DNA of 64,000 nt, from contig JAUCBJ010008058.1 in the NCBI GenBank assembly GCA_032718475.1, positions 64,001 to 128,000 on the forward strand, written 5' to 3'. Source of the stretch: Nemertoderma westbladi. Its lineage: Eukaryota; Xenacoelomorpha; Nemertodermatida; Nemertodermatidae. The notes beneath the pieces were generated by a model that worked only from the letters and a program-made list of their open reading frames with translations, was not told the DNA's origin and ran no database searches. Made by a program: the position numbers and the translations under genes. Positions 11,289 through 24,159 of the stretch are shown one piece after another (within the stretch, counting starts at the first letter, position 1; every line of letters begins with the position of its first letter).

Positions 11289-11309
11289 CATTGTACTTGA
11301 CACAATACC

Positions 11310-11594
11310 TAAGAACCTAAGACCTAAGAACTTAGTGGCGGTAGCTTCCGTAAGATTAGTGGATCGTATAGTGATGTTGGGTGTTATATAGTTCCTAGAG
11401 TTGTTAAAGATTATATGTTCAGTGTGGTGAAAAGTTTTGTGCAGAGCGGAGTCGTTTATGTACATAAGAAACAAAATGGGACTTAATATAGCCGCCTGTG
11501 GGGTTCCACAAGGGGCCAAAGCTGGTTCTGAGGTAATACCATCAATAGTGACAATATGAGAGCGGTTATGTAAGAAGCTGCCTATAAGTTGCAA
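11310..11594 (-). pseudogene. Jockey/CR1-type LINE RT fragment
   Basis: Minus-strand translation from 11594 contains SFLHNRSHIVTIDGITSEPA and GTPQAAILSPILFLMYIND, which is the motif B region of LINE reverse transcriptases of the Jockey/CR1 type (usual form G-PQGS-LSP-LF---IND). The key Gly-Ser is AA here. The downstream FADD/YADD motif is absent: the frame passes through a deleted region (LTEATATKFLGL) and then runs into satellite 1. It is a short dead fragment and distinct from the RTE-like LINEs around it. Confidence 0.6.
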
Positions 11595-11616
11595 TGGAAG
11601 TCCCCGTATCCCCCGT

Positions 11617-14600
11617 ATGTCACTGAATTACGACACTATTACGGAACATGGTGTATATACATACAATAAATACATGGGGGGGGGGTCCATGTCACTGAAT
11701 TACGACACTATTACGGGACATGGTGTATATACATACAATAAATACATGGGGGGGTCCATGTCACTGAATTACGACACTATTACGGAACATGGTGTATATA
11801 CATACAATAAATACATGGGGGGGGGGTCCATGTCACTGAATTACGACACTATTACGGAACATGGTGTATATACATACAATAAATACATGGGGGGGGGGTC
11901 CATGTCACTGAATTACGACACTATTACGGAACATGGTGTATATACATACAATAAATACATGGGGGGGGGTCCATGTCACTGAATTACGACACTATTACGG
12001 AACATGGTGTATATACATACAATAAATACATGGGGGGGGGGTCCATGTCACTGAATTACGACACTATTACGGAACATGGTGTATATACATACAATAAATA
12101 CATGGGGGGGGGTCCATGTCACTGAATTACGACACTATTACGGAACATGGTGTATATACATACAATAAATACATGGGGGGGGGGTCCATGTCACTGAATT
12201 ACGACACTATTACGGAACATGGTGTATATACATACAATAAATACATGGGGGGGGGTCCATGTCACTGAATTACGACACTATTACGGAACATGGTGTATAT
12301 ACATACAATAAATACATGGGGGGGGGGTCCATGTCACTGAATTACGACACTATTACGGAACATGGTGTATATACATACAATAAATACATGGGGGGGGGTC
12401 CATGTCACTGAATTACGACACTATTACGGAACATGGTGTATATACATACAATAAATACATGGGGGGGGGGTCCATGTCACTGAATTACGACACTATTACG
12501 GAACATGGTGTATATACATACAATAAATACATGGGGGGGGGTCCATGTCACTGAATTACGACACTATTACGGAACATGGTGTATATACATACAATAAATA
12601 CATGGGGGGGGGTCCATGTCACTGAATTACGACACTATTACGGAACATGGTGTATATACATACAATAAATACATGGGGGGGGGGTCCATGTCACTGAATT
12701 ACGACACTATTACGGAACATGGTGTATATACATACAATAAATACATGGGGGGGGGGTCCATGTCACTGAATTACGACACTATTACGGAACATGGTGTATA
12801 TACATACAATAAATACATGGGGGGGGGGTCCATGTCACTGAATTACGACACTATTACGGAACATGGTGTATATACATACAATAAATACATGGGGGGGGGG
12901 TCCATGTCACTGAATTACGACACTATTACGGAACATGGTGTATATACATACAATAAATACATGGGGGGGGGGTCCATGTCACTGAATTACGACACTATTA
13001 CGGAACATGGTGTATATACATACAATAAATACATGGGGGGGGGGTCCATGTCACTGAATTACGACACTATTACGGAACATGGTGTATATACATACAATAA
13101 ATACATGGGGGGGGGGTCCATGTCACTGAATTACGACACTATTACGGAACATGGTGTATATACATACAATAAATACATGGGGGGGGGGTCCATGTCACTG
13201 AATTACGACACTATTACGGAACATGGTGTATATACATACAATAAATACATGGGGGGGGGGTCCATGTCACTGAATTACGACACTATTACGGAACATGGTG
13301 TATATACATACAATAAATACATGGGGGGGGGGTCCATGTCACTGAATTACGACACTATTACGGAACATGGTGTATATACATACAATAAATACATGGGGGG
13401 GGGGTCCATGTCACTGAATTACGACACTATTACGGAACATGGTGTATATACATACAATAAATACATGGGGGGGGGGTCCATGTCACTGAATTACGACACT
13501 ATTACGGAACATGGTGTATATACATACAATAAATACATGGGGGGGGGGTCCATGTCACTGAATTACGACACTATTACGGAACATGGTGTATATACATACA
13601 ATAAATACATGGGGGGGGGGTCCATGTCACTGAATTACGACACTATTACGGAACATGGTGTATATACATACAATAAATACATGGGGGGGGGGTCCATGTC
13701 ACTGAATTACGACACTATTACGGAACATGGTGTATATACATACAATAAATACATGGGGGGGGGGTCCATGTCACTGAATTACGACACTATTACGGAACAT
13801 GGTGTATATACATACAATAAATACATGGGGGGGGGGTCCATGTCACTGAATTACGACACTATTACGGAACATGGTGTATATACATACAATAAATACATGG
13901 GGGGGGGGTCCATGTCACTGAATTACGACACTATTACGGAACATGGTGTATATACATACAATAAATACATGGGGGGGGGGTCCATGTCACTGAATTACGA
14001 CACTATTACGGAACATGGTGTATATACATACAATAAATACATGGGGGGGGGGTCCATGTCACTGAATTACGACACTATTACGGAACATGGTGTATATACA
14101 TACAATAAATACATGGGGGGGGGGTCCATGTCACTGAATTACGACACTATTACGGAACATGGTGTATATACATACAATAAATACATGGGGGGGGGGTCCA
14201 TGTCACTGAATTACGACACTATTACGGAACATGGTGTATATACATACAATAAATACATGGGGGGGGGGGTCCATGTCACTGAATTACGACACTATTACGG
14301 AACATGGTGTATATACATACAATAAATACATGGGGGGGGGGTCCATGTCACTGAATTACGACACTATTACGGAACATGGTGTATATACATACAATAAATA
14401 CATGGGGGGGGGGGTCCATGTCACTGAATTACGACACTATTACGGAACATGGTGTATATACATACAATAAATACATGGGGGGGGGGTCCATGTCACTGAA
14501 TTACGACACTATTACGGAACATGGTGTATATACATACAATAAATACATGGGGGGGGGGGTCCATGTCACTGAATTACGACACTATTACGGAACATGGTGT

Positions 14601-16349
14601 ATATACATACAATAAATACATGGGGGGGGGGTCCATGTCACTGAATTACGACACTATTACGGAACATGGTGTATATACATACAATAAATACATGGGGGGG
14701 GGGTCCATGTCACTGAATTACGACACTATTACGGAACATGGTGTATATACATACAATAAATACATGGGGGGGGGGTCCATGTCACTGAATTACGACACTA
14801 TTACGGAACATGGTGTATATACATACAATAAATACATGGGGGGGGGGTCCATGTCACTGAATTACGACACTATTACGGAACATGGTGTATATACATACAA
14901 TAAATACATGGGGGGGGGGGTCCATGTCACTGAATTACGACACTATTACGGAACATGGTGTATATACATACAATAAATACATGGGGGGGGGGTCCATGTC
15001 ACTGAATTACGACACTATTACGGAACATGGTGTATATACATACAATAAATACATGGGGGGGGGGTCCATGTCACTGAATTACGACACTATTACGGAACAT
15101 GGTGTATATACATACAATAAATACATGGGGGGGGGGTCCATGTCACTGAATTACGACACTATTACGGAACATGGTGTATATACATACAATAAATACATGG
15201 GGGGGGGGGTCCATGTCACTGAATTACGACACTATTACGGAACATGGTGTATATACATACAATAAATACATGGGGGGGGGGTCCATGTCACTGAATTACG
15301 ACACTATTACGGAACATGGTGTATATACATACAATAAATACATGGGGGGGGGGGTCCATGTCACTGAATTACGACACTATTACGGAACATGGTGTATATA
15401 CATACAATAAATACATGGGGGGGGGGTCCATGTCACTGAATTACGACACTATTACGGAACATGGTGTATATACATACAATAAATACATGGGGGGGGGTCC
15501 ATGTCACTGAATTACGACACTATTACGGAACATGGTGTATATACATACAATAAATACATGGGGGGGGGGTCCATGTCACTGAATTACGACACTATTACGG
15601 AACATGGTGTATATACATACAATAAATACATGGGGGGGGGGTCCATGTCACTGAATTACGACACTATTACGGAACATGGTGTATATACATACAATAAATA
15701 CATGGGGGGGGGGTCCATGTCACTGAATTACGACACTATTACGGAACATGGTGTATATACATACAATAAATACATGGGGGGGGGGGTCCATGTCACTGAA
15801 TTACGACACTATTACGGAACATGGTGTATATACATACAATAAATACATGGGGGGGGGGTCCATGTCACTGAATTACGACACTATTACGGAACATGGTGTA
15901 TATACATACAATAAATACATGGGGGGGGGTCCATGTCACTGAATTACGACACTATTACGGAACATGGTGTATATACATACAATAAATACATGGGGGGGGG
16001 GGTCCATGTCACTGAATTACGACACTATTACGGAACATGGTGTATATACATACAATAAATACATGGGGGGGGGGGTCCATGTCACTGAATTACGACACTA
16101 TTACGGAACATGGTGTATATACATACAATAAATACATGGGGGGGGTCCATGTCACTGAATTACGACACTATTACGGAACATGGTGTATATACATACAATA
16201 AATACATGGGGGGGTCCATGTCACTGAATTACGACACTATTACGGAACATGGTGTATATACATACAATAAATACATGGGGGGGGGGGTCCATGTCACTGA
16301 ATTACGACACTATTACGGAACATGGTGTATATACATACAATAAATACAT
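11617..16349 (+). repeat. Satellite 2: ~72-bp tandem array with poly-G tract
   Basis: About 65 nearly identical monomers run from ATGTCACTGAATTACG to AATACATG followed by a run of about 6-11 G and then TCC. The only obvious variation is G-run length, which makes monomers of roughly 69-73 bp; one early copy has GGGACATG for GGAACATG. Where the G run keeps the unit at 72 bp, a 24-residue repeat reads through many units (12616-14325). Length changes in the G run break this frame repeatedly, which argues against coding function. The uniformity suggests recent expansion or ongoing homogenisation. Confidence 0.95.
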
Positions 16350-16535
16350 ACTTAAATTTATCGTACAATATTTGCCTTACTTTGTCGTTTATGTACGACA
16401 ATACGATGGTCAGTTCTTCTATAGGTTTATACTTTCTATAGGTTTCAAAGGAAATCAAAGAAATATTGCTACGATCTCAACCAGCTCAAATAAAAGAGTC
16501 CCACAAGGTAGATGAGAAGAGGTAATGTACAATGA
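16350..16535. other. Short unique segment between two satellites
   Basis: About 185 bp of AT-rich sequence with no gene separates satellites 2 and 3. It contains a direct repeat TTCTATAGGTTT... (around 16417 and 16435) and nothing else recognised. Confidence 0.5.
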
Positions 16536-17510
16536 AAAGTTACGGTATATACTGTATTACAGTACACCATACAAGTTACGGTATATACTGTATTACAGTA
16601 CACCATAAAAGTTACGGTATATACTGTATTACAGTACACCATAAAAGTTACGGTATATACTGTATTACAGTACACCATAAAAGTTTCGGTAAATACTGTA
16701 TTACAGTACACCATAAAAGTTACGGTATATACTGTATTACAGTACACCATAAAAGTTACGGTAAATACTGTATTACAGTACACCATAAAAGTTACGGTAT
16801 ATACTGTATTACAGTACACCATAAAAGTTACGGTATATACTGTATTACAGTACACCATAAAAGTTACGGTATATACTGTATTACAGTACACCATAAAAGT
16901 TACGGTATATACTGTATTACAGTACACCATAAAAGTTACGATATCTACTGTATTACAGTACACCATAAAAGTTACGGTATATACTGTATTACAGTACACC
17001 ATAAAAGTTACGGTATATACTGTATTACAGTACACCATAAAAGTTACGGTAAATACTGTATTACAGTACACCATAAAAGTTACGGTATATACTGTATTAC
17101 TGTACATCATAAAAGTTACGGTATATACTGTATTACAGTACACCATAAAAGTTACGGTATATACTGTATTACAGTACACCATAAAAGTTACGGTATATAC
17201 TGTATTACAGTACACCATAAAAGTTACGGTATATACTGTATTACAGTACACCATAAAAGTTACGGTATATACTGTATTACAGTACACCATAAAAGTTACG
17301 ATATATACTGTATTACAGCACACCATAAAAGTTACGGTATATACTGTATTACAGTACACCATAAAAGTTACGGTATATACTGTACAGTACACCATAAAAG
17401 TTACGGTATATACTGTATTACAGTACACCATAAAAGTTACGGTATATACTGTATTACAGTACACCATAAAAGTTACGGTATATACTGTATTACAGTACAC
17501 CATAAAAGTT
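16536..17510 (+). repeat. Satellite 3: 36-bp tandem array with palindromic core
   Basis: About 27 monomers of AGTTACGGTATATACTGTAT plus TACAGTACACCATAAA. Each holds the inverted repeat TACTGTA-T-TACAGTA. One unit near 17380 has lost four bases (TACTGTACAGTACACC). The 36-bp period again opens frames on both strands as dodecapeptide repeats; these are not taken as genes. Confidence 0.95.
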
Positions 17511-17950
17511 TCACTAAGTTTGTATAAAATTCAAGATTGTTCCAATAAGTAGGCTACACGAGTGGGGCATTCGTGCGGCAGAAGCTGCAAGCCATCTTAG
17601 CGAACAAATATAATTATTATACTATGGCTGGTTAAGTTAATGCTAGGGCTGGTTAAGTTACATTCAATTTTCAATTCAATTCAATTAGTTTATTATTCGT
17701 TTTAACATAATATTCTAGTATAAACAATATCTATACCGGTATACAGGAAAGGACAGCAGCTAATAGCAATTGGAATTGGTATTGTTTTATTGACATCAAA
17801 GTATGAAAACAATATGAAAGTACATAAATATGGTAGAGTATAAACAAACACCGATCTAAGAAACACATTTACACATAATGTAAGACGGACTCGCACATGA
17901 GATTACTACCGGTAGTTCAAGTTATACTAAAATGTACGTGAAATATGATG
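17511..17950. mobile_element. AT-rich segment with a possible Helentron-like end
   Basis: At 17552-17588 the sequence CTACACGAGTGGGGCATTCG, followed by TGCGGCAGAAGCTGC, resembles the start of the Helentron-like element at 51150 (ATACACGAAGTGGGGCCTTCG). The rest is AT-rich with a duplicated GGCTGGTTAAGTTA phrase near 17625-17660 and no gene. Confidence 0.3.
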
Positions 17951-18057
17951 TCGGGGATAGCCCCAAGAGACAATGTCTCGTTTCCATGGGGGTCCCCTGG
18001 AATGCCGGGGATAGCCCCAAAGAGACAATGTCTCGTTTCCATGGGGGTCCCCTGGAA
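17951..18057 (-). repeat. Two-copy hairpin cluster downstream of R2-like ORF
   Basis: Two ~53-bp units (17951-18003 and 18004-18057) each contain three consecutive inverted repeats: GGGG-ATAG-CCCC, GAGACA-A-TGTCTC and CCATGGGG/CCCCTGG. On the minus strand they lie about 185-290 bp after the stop codon of the R2-like LINE, so they are candidates for a structured 3' untranslated region. The sequence between them and the ORF end (18058-18240) is AT-rich without features. Confidence 0.6.
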
Positions 18058-18240
18058 ATACAGTTTTTTAATAATTCATAATTACAGTTAATATATTAAT
18101 TTAATAATCAGCGAAGATAGTCAAATTGCACAATACTTAAGTAAATTATATTACACACACTATACTCAGAATGGAATTGAATTTGAAAGATCATTGATTA
18201 GTGGAAATAGAAAATAATGTAAGATATATAAACAACTTAT

Positions 18241-20385
18241 TTAGATACCGGAACTGGCTGAAAGAGATAGAAAACCTGTTTCAGCGATTGCTTGGGTGGC
18301 TTTACCAGCAGCCTTTCTGTGGCTCCTTGAACCACGTAGACACATCACGGACGATCTGAGAAGGGCAAAACACATCTTTACTCGTAGGAGCGCTACCATT
18401 ATGGAGTAAGGGGTATCACACTTTGCATACAGAAGCAAGGACATGCGATTTATGAGCGCCGATCTGCTTAGACCTCCACTTGCTGCAGCTACAAAAGGGC
18501 AGAAGCCTGCATGTTCAACCATATTGATTCGCTCCTCGTACTTCCGTCTCTTTGCATTCTTGTGCATATTGTATGCAGCATCAATTGACCTTGGGTTGGA
18601 GTCGCAATGAGGATTGAAGACCTTCACGTCTACGTAATTTCGCTCAAAAGTACCTCCCCATACACCCGAGGCTGCAACGTTCAAGCGAACATCATCCTCC
18701 CTTGTGGTGCTGAGCAAGCTGAATCGTTCCTGTTCCACTTTCTGAAGATGTGGTTCCAACACAACATCTTTAGAAATTTCCGAGAGGATTTCATCTAGCA
18801 GATCTCGTATCTTGTTGTGTCTCAAGTTTGGAAATCCACCTGTGGGGCAGTGTAGCAAATGAGACTCAGTGAAGGAAGCACCACAGACACATGTGGTGGG
18901 AAGTTTTGCTGGGGTCCACCCATACCGTAAGCAAAGGGCATCTCGAAATGCGGATTTGTGTAGGGAACGCCCGTTGTTTGATATGGGTAGGACGCTCAGC
19001 CAAGCCGATGCACCTTTTTCCTTTGCCAGATTGCGATGATATTGGGCATCCGGGCTTAGGAAGATGTGGAGGATATCACATTTTGTCTTAAGCGCGCAGA
19101 GGTCAGCAGTCTTCACCTTGGTGATAGTTTCAGACATTGCGCTTCTTACGCCTAGCCCTAGATCAAGCTGTTCTCGTGGTTCACAGATCTTCATAGAATT
19201 ACTATGGTATTATAATAGATCAGAGGCCTGGAGAAATGCCAGGCCTCCTTCTCGGGTTGGCAGAGCTAACAGTTGTCTTTCCACATCGCCTGGAGGATTC
19301 CTACCAGTGACTGATAGGATAAACTTGTTCGTGATAAGGTGTTCATAGGGTTCGAGGGCATCGGTAAAGTGTGGTGTTGTTCTGGCAAGGAAGTTCAACT
19401 TATGTTGGAAACCGAAAATAAAGCAGCTGTATGATGGATGTGGTGCCGATTTTGCGAAATTTGTTAGGCATGAAAGTTAATCGGAAATTTCTTCCACTTT
19501 CTTAGTTATGATTTCTGTACATGCTAGATCACTCCCAATGACTGACCCCAGAACCCTATGGCCATTTACGATCTCAACACCTGTAGAGGCAAACAAGTCA
19601 AGTGCTTCAGTATTTAAGTCTCCCTTTACTATAAGCTTTTTCTTCACAGCATTCGGGTAGTATCCATAGCCAGGTTCCAGTCTACATCCGACACTCGCGT
19701 CATCTGCATACCTTTTTTGAATAGATCTTGATTTTTCATGATGATCGTTTACAGTGGGGTTGCGAGGAGGTTCATGTAGACCTAATGAAGGCTTCTGAGT
19801 GTCGTCTGGCTTAGTTTCTTGAAGTACTGGGTGCAAGGTGTCAATTACATCGGCCCATGTATCGGCTTCTTGGTCGCCGTTGTCATCTACATTTTTTAAT
19901 GGAGAAGCCTGATCGCAGCTTATAAACATTGGACTATGCGTGTGGGTGCTGATGTGGGGTGTTGCTTGCTAAGCCTCCACTGTGACATTTCTGGAAGATT
20001 CCGGAGGTATCGAAGAACACTGTGTAGGTGTACTGGTGGCATTTTCTATTAGGACAGCTGGAGTCGGATCTGAGGATTTGTGGAATTCCCCCAATTTCTT
20101 GACCAAGGGAAGGGTGCCAATAGCATACATGGCCATGGCCAGGACGTCGCCCTGAGTAATTCCCTCCCGGGACCAGATAGTCTCATTATCAACGAGCAGT
20201 GGAACTGCTTCTCTGTATGAATTCGTAAGTGCAGCAGCAAAGTTTGGGCAGATGACAGATGCATTCCGTAGGGCAAGTTGCCTATTCAGAGAATTGAAGG
20301 CATTTGTTGCATCTATGAGGAGGATTGCCTCGCACTCATCTGTTCCAAAGAAAGCCCTTATTGAATGGATTCCGTATTCTATTCC
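18241..20385 (-). pseudogene. R2-like LINE reverse transcriptase/endonuclease, decayed
   Basis: Reading 5' to 3' on the minus strand: RT motif A as ILLIDATNAFNSLNR (about 20320), motif B as SREGITQGDVLAMAMYAIG (about 20150), a low-complexity insertion of roughly 120 residues, motif C as YADDAS (about 19710), then GYGYYPNA and the thumb. The C-terminal part 18241-19194 has a CCHC finger (CVCGASFTESHLLHC) and DVRLNVAA...YVDVKVFNP, compatible with a PD-(D/E)XK-type endonuclease. Such a zinc finger plus endonuclease after RT is known from R2/NeSL-type LINEs. Lesions: TAG near 19969, a small deletion just after YADDAS, TAA near 19475, and stops or shifts at 19195-19210. The 5' end is cut by the LINE at 20386. 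The exact clade is uncertain. Confidence 0.65.
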
Positions 20386-20467
20386 TACTACTTGGATCGG
20401 CATGCTGCATTGCAGTTGCATTTTTAAGAATGCTGTACTGGCTTATCGACTCCCTATCACCCATGAC

Positions 20468-20745
20468 TATCACCCAGTTTCTGACAAATATATATATATT
20501 TGTTTTCCATTCAAATTTTAACATTGAAACATAATTTCCTGGAATACCTTAATCATAATACTATAAATACTTACATTCATTACTATTTATATATGTTGCA
20601 GTTTGAGTCACGCACTAGCTATGCTATGTGCCTTAAACTGTAGATATACTGAGCTACATAAATATTAGTTTATTTGTGCAGTAGGCCCATACACCATTAT
20701 ATTCTGTAATGTCTGTTATGTAAATTAAATTAAATGATTAAATGA
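20468..20745. mobile_element. Small AT-rich insertion in LINE L2
   Basis: LINE sequence stops at CCCATGAC (ending 20467) and resumes at ATGACATTTGCTAG (about 20750), so ATGAC appears on both sides as a possible 5-bp target duplication. The insert has no ORF and no terminal repeats that could be recognised. Its class is unknown. Confidence 0.45.
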
Positions 20746-22021
20746 TTTGTATGACATTTGCTAGATCATCCGCATCTTCAAGGCCAGTGTCCTTTAAGAT
20801 GCGTCTTAAGAAAGTCATGGGCTGTCCACTATGCTTATTCACTCCATGAGGCTGCCAAAATACAAGATTATGACTGGCTGGTCCTCACGGCGAAAGCAAT
20901 GTCCTGCAAAGCGGAGGCGATTTTGTTCTAGTGTCAAGCTTGGGGGAACCAATGAGACACCTCCAATGTTATATAGTGTCTGGTTGGATATGTGTGCATT
21001 GTACTTGACACAATGAACCCGGCGTAGCATTCTTGTGAATGTGCCATCCAGAGATTTGGTGTCCTCAGCAGTTAGAGCCCAGCATGGACTCCCATAGAGG
21101 AGTACTGGAACTACTGCTGCTCTAAATAATCGGACCTTAAGTTTCCGATTAATTCTCGGTGACTTCAAATCCTGGAAAGCCTATTCAAGGCTGCCCATGC
21201 CTTTCCCTTACGTATTCGAAGGTCCTCACCTGACTTCCGGATCCATGATCCCAGGTAACAGAAGTCATCCACATGCTCAAGCATACCATCTTTTGAGCTT
21301 ATGCTCATCCGATCAGAGACTTGCTGAGGACTTTCAAAGTTAACTGTCAAAATTTTGGTCTTTCTGGAGTTCAACACTAGAAGCAGCATGTTCTAATGAG
21401 CTGGGGAGCCGTTGGGCTCCCTCTAGTGATTCTGAGAGTACTCCTAAGTCATCAGCAAAGTCTAGATCAGTTAGGTACTTGGCAGGATTTCCTCGACTTC
21501 TGGAGCCAGTAGGTGGAGTTATCATCACCCCATCATCATTATGATGATCTAAGGACATGCGTAGAACATAGTCAACAACAATTATGAACAAGAATGGTGC
21601 AAGTGTGTCTCCCTGGAGGACGCCCCATAACACTGCAAATGGTTCTGTGTCACCGTCAACAGTAGACACAAATGTTGTCGAACCATGGTATACTGATCTG
21701 ATTGCTGCAATAATTTCCTCAGGAATCCCATATAATGAAAGTATGCTGAACATACGTGAGCGAGAGACTGAATCAAAGGCCTTGAAGAAGTCAACAAAGA
21801 TAACAGCCAGATGCCTGTCTTTCTTTTTTGATAACTCTTCAATTATCCTTCTAAGTGCCAAAATGGGCTCCATGATCCCACGACCTTTACGGAACCCATT
21901 CTGATTTCCACGGTGCAGTCTCTCAATGGGATCCCTGATGCGATTTAATAGAATTCTATTGTATAGCTTTGCAGCAATCGAGATCAATGAGATTCCCCGA
22001 AAAGAACCTTAGAGTGTTAGG

Positions 22022-22026
22022 TTGCC
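22022..22026 (+). other. Target-site duplication TTGCC of LTR1 element
   Basis: TTGCC precedes the LTR end here. The matching TTGCC lies at 52355-52359, directly after the other LTR end and directly before the next bases of the same LINE. A third copy of this junction is at 27686-27690. A 5-bp duplication fits BEL/Pao integration. Confidence 0.75.
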
Positions 22027-22962
22027 TGTTAAACAAACTACCCCTGCCTAACCAATAAAGACACAAAGACTGCTCTACTATTAAACAGGGGTAATCAGGA
22101 GCGTGTTATTACTAATGTAGGGCTGCTAAATACAAAACCGCTACTCACCGTTAGATGGCGCTAACCTGCCGTCCACTAATATATTTTACTAATTTTCTAC
22201 GGCTCCTGCTAATTTCTTGTTCCTTTCTCTACCGATTGCTCGATAGAGAGCTAACTGTTCGATTATATGAGCCACGCGGGAATAACCAAAACAATAACCC
22301 GAATCGGCTCCCTAAGCTGACTTAAAATGAGTGTGAGAGGCTTTACACTCAGAGTGTATTCTTACGGCCTAATCTTGCTGCTAGAACGCGCTAATAATTA
22401 CGTCCTTTCTAATCTAATCTAATCGCAAATACTGGGGTTCCCTAATGGAATGTGTGAATGTGAGAATATTTAAACAATCAAAAATGGGTACAGTGTTTTA
22501 TTAGGACTAATACCTACTGTGGGACCGAACTTGCCTTCGGCTGGCTTTAGGCCAGCAATTTACTAATGCGTGCTATATACTGTATACTACAATGTGACTT
22601 ATTGCCGCTAATTCAAATAACCGCCCAGCGTGAATAGTGTACGGTACTCTAAATTATTACCTTAACTACTCTCCGCTATGCTGCGTACAAATTCTTAATT
22701 TTACTAATTAATTACAGTCACAAATATGCAACAGCGTACTAATTACTAAGTGTTCCAGAAAACACAATTCTAATTTATTACGCAACGGGTTGCACTAGTA
22801 ACAGTCTAATTACCGTATTATTTTCGACCTAATCAGTAATTATTTATAGTGAACTAAGAAATAGAAATCAATCAAAGGGAAAAGAGCACCTATCTAAGCA
22901 TTCGTGATTTATTAGGCACACTTTAGTGACACACCAATCAGCATAATAATCTATAGTTCACA

Positions 22963-23117
22963 GCTCGCAATCCACAGTTCGCACGTAGTTGCGACGTAGC
23001 CTACAGTTTAGCTCGCAATCCACAGTTCGCACGTAGTTTGCGACGTAGCCTACAGTTTAGCTCGCAATCCACAGTTCGCACGTAGTTTGCGACGTAGCCT
23101 ACAGTTTAGCTCGCAAT
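22963..23117. repeat. 48-49-bp tandem repeat inside LTR1
   Basis: Three units beginning GCTCGCAATCCACAGTTCGC start at about 22963, 23011 and 23060, with a partial fourth at 23109. The plus-strand LTR1 has only one diverged unit at the matching place (about 50105-50165), so the expansion is specific to this copy. Confidence 0.8.
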
Positions 23118-24159
23118 GTAAAGCACGCAGGCCTCTCCAGGGTACATCTAGGCTTCCTAACTAACCCAATTCCTGCCCCCCTAATACTACAAAATAGAGA
23201 CAAAATCTGGATCATCAGCCCCTAATTACTGTACCAGCGAGCGGTCCTTCACTTTACACTGCAAACTCTCCAACCGCAATAGTAACCTCCCCGCCAGCGT
23301 CGTCTGCCTTTGAATCCTCCGCACTCTCTTCGTCACCAACCCCCCGATGCGCCCGCCGCGCCTACCGGTAACTTAGCCCTCCATTAGAATGAATAGCTCC
23401 CCCAATGGCGCATGCAAATCACAAAGTCTGACAGTCTAAGAAATCCCGTAGGATTATTGCATCGAAAAGAATCACATAGAACCATTAACTAAAGGGTAGA
23501 AATCATAGTTCCAGTTGTAATTAACAGTAATCATTGGGATTGATTGAGAAACACAAGCAAGAATCAGCAAAGATTACAAATTAGCGAATCATTGCAAGAA
23601 ATAATCGAAATAGTAGAAATTACACAGAAAATGCATTACAACTGCTAAGAAGCAAGACTTAATGGAATAGATAATAATAATGGTACCGGCAAAACGCCAA
23701 TTTATAGGTGATTCAAGAGGGATGATGCAATCGCTCTCTCATTGGCTCTCCAATCCGCCCCAACATTAGACCAACCTAAAGGCAGCCAGGCCAATAAGGA
23801 AGCCGGATTGTGAACCTATTGCTCCTAGAAATCGCAAATCATCACCAAATAAGAATTTTGCCGATGCTTAATTTAGCGGTACTAATAACATGATGCACAA
23901 AGATTAATTTAGCGCAATTTATAGAGAAAATTAAGACCAATATAGCTAGCCCTATTAAGGCTAATAACAGCAAGCCCACATCCAGGGACCAAACAGGAAA
24001 CTTGCTACCCTGGAACTATCTACTTATATCTTATTACAAAATTACATAGGTAGGGCTACATACTATACAAAATGGACGAATTCAAATATATGGGCGTTTT
24101 ATTTTCCTTATCTAAATGTCATTGCGCGTTATTATGTCTTATCTAAATAATTATACTGC

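Larger units (their letters stand above)
20386..22026 (-). mobile_element. RTE-like LINE copy L2
   Basis: Its 3' tail (AGTAGTAGG in minus orientation) lies at 20386, abutting the R2-like element it was inserted into. Coding sequence on the minus strand is readable in three frames: 21987-21340, 21389-21165 and 21168-20839, covering RT motifs A (FVDFFKAFDSVSR), B (GVLQGDTLAP) and C (FADD). An 11-bp deletion near 21375 and a 1-bp deletion near 21168 break the frame; the 11-bp deletion is shared with copy L3. About 278 bp of foreign AT-rich DNA sits at 20468-20745. The copy is interrupted at 22026 by an LTR1 element with target duplication TTGCC. Confidence 0.85.

Noticed and set aside
7741-11594. 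Very long open frames on both strands (up to about 1180 codons)
   Set aside because: They are heptapeptide translations of the 21-bp satellite in all frames; the period keeps every frame open. Ends run by chance into the LINE on the left or the LINE RT scrap on the right.
12616-14325. 569-codon frame of a 24-residue repeat
   Set aside because: It exists only while the poly-G run keeps the unit at 72 bp; G-run changes break it many times along the array, and no start or stop context is gene-like.
16469-17527. Dodecapeptide-repeat frames on both strands
   Set aside because: They are products of the 36-bp satellite period.
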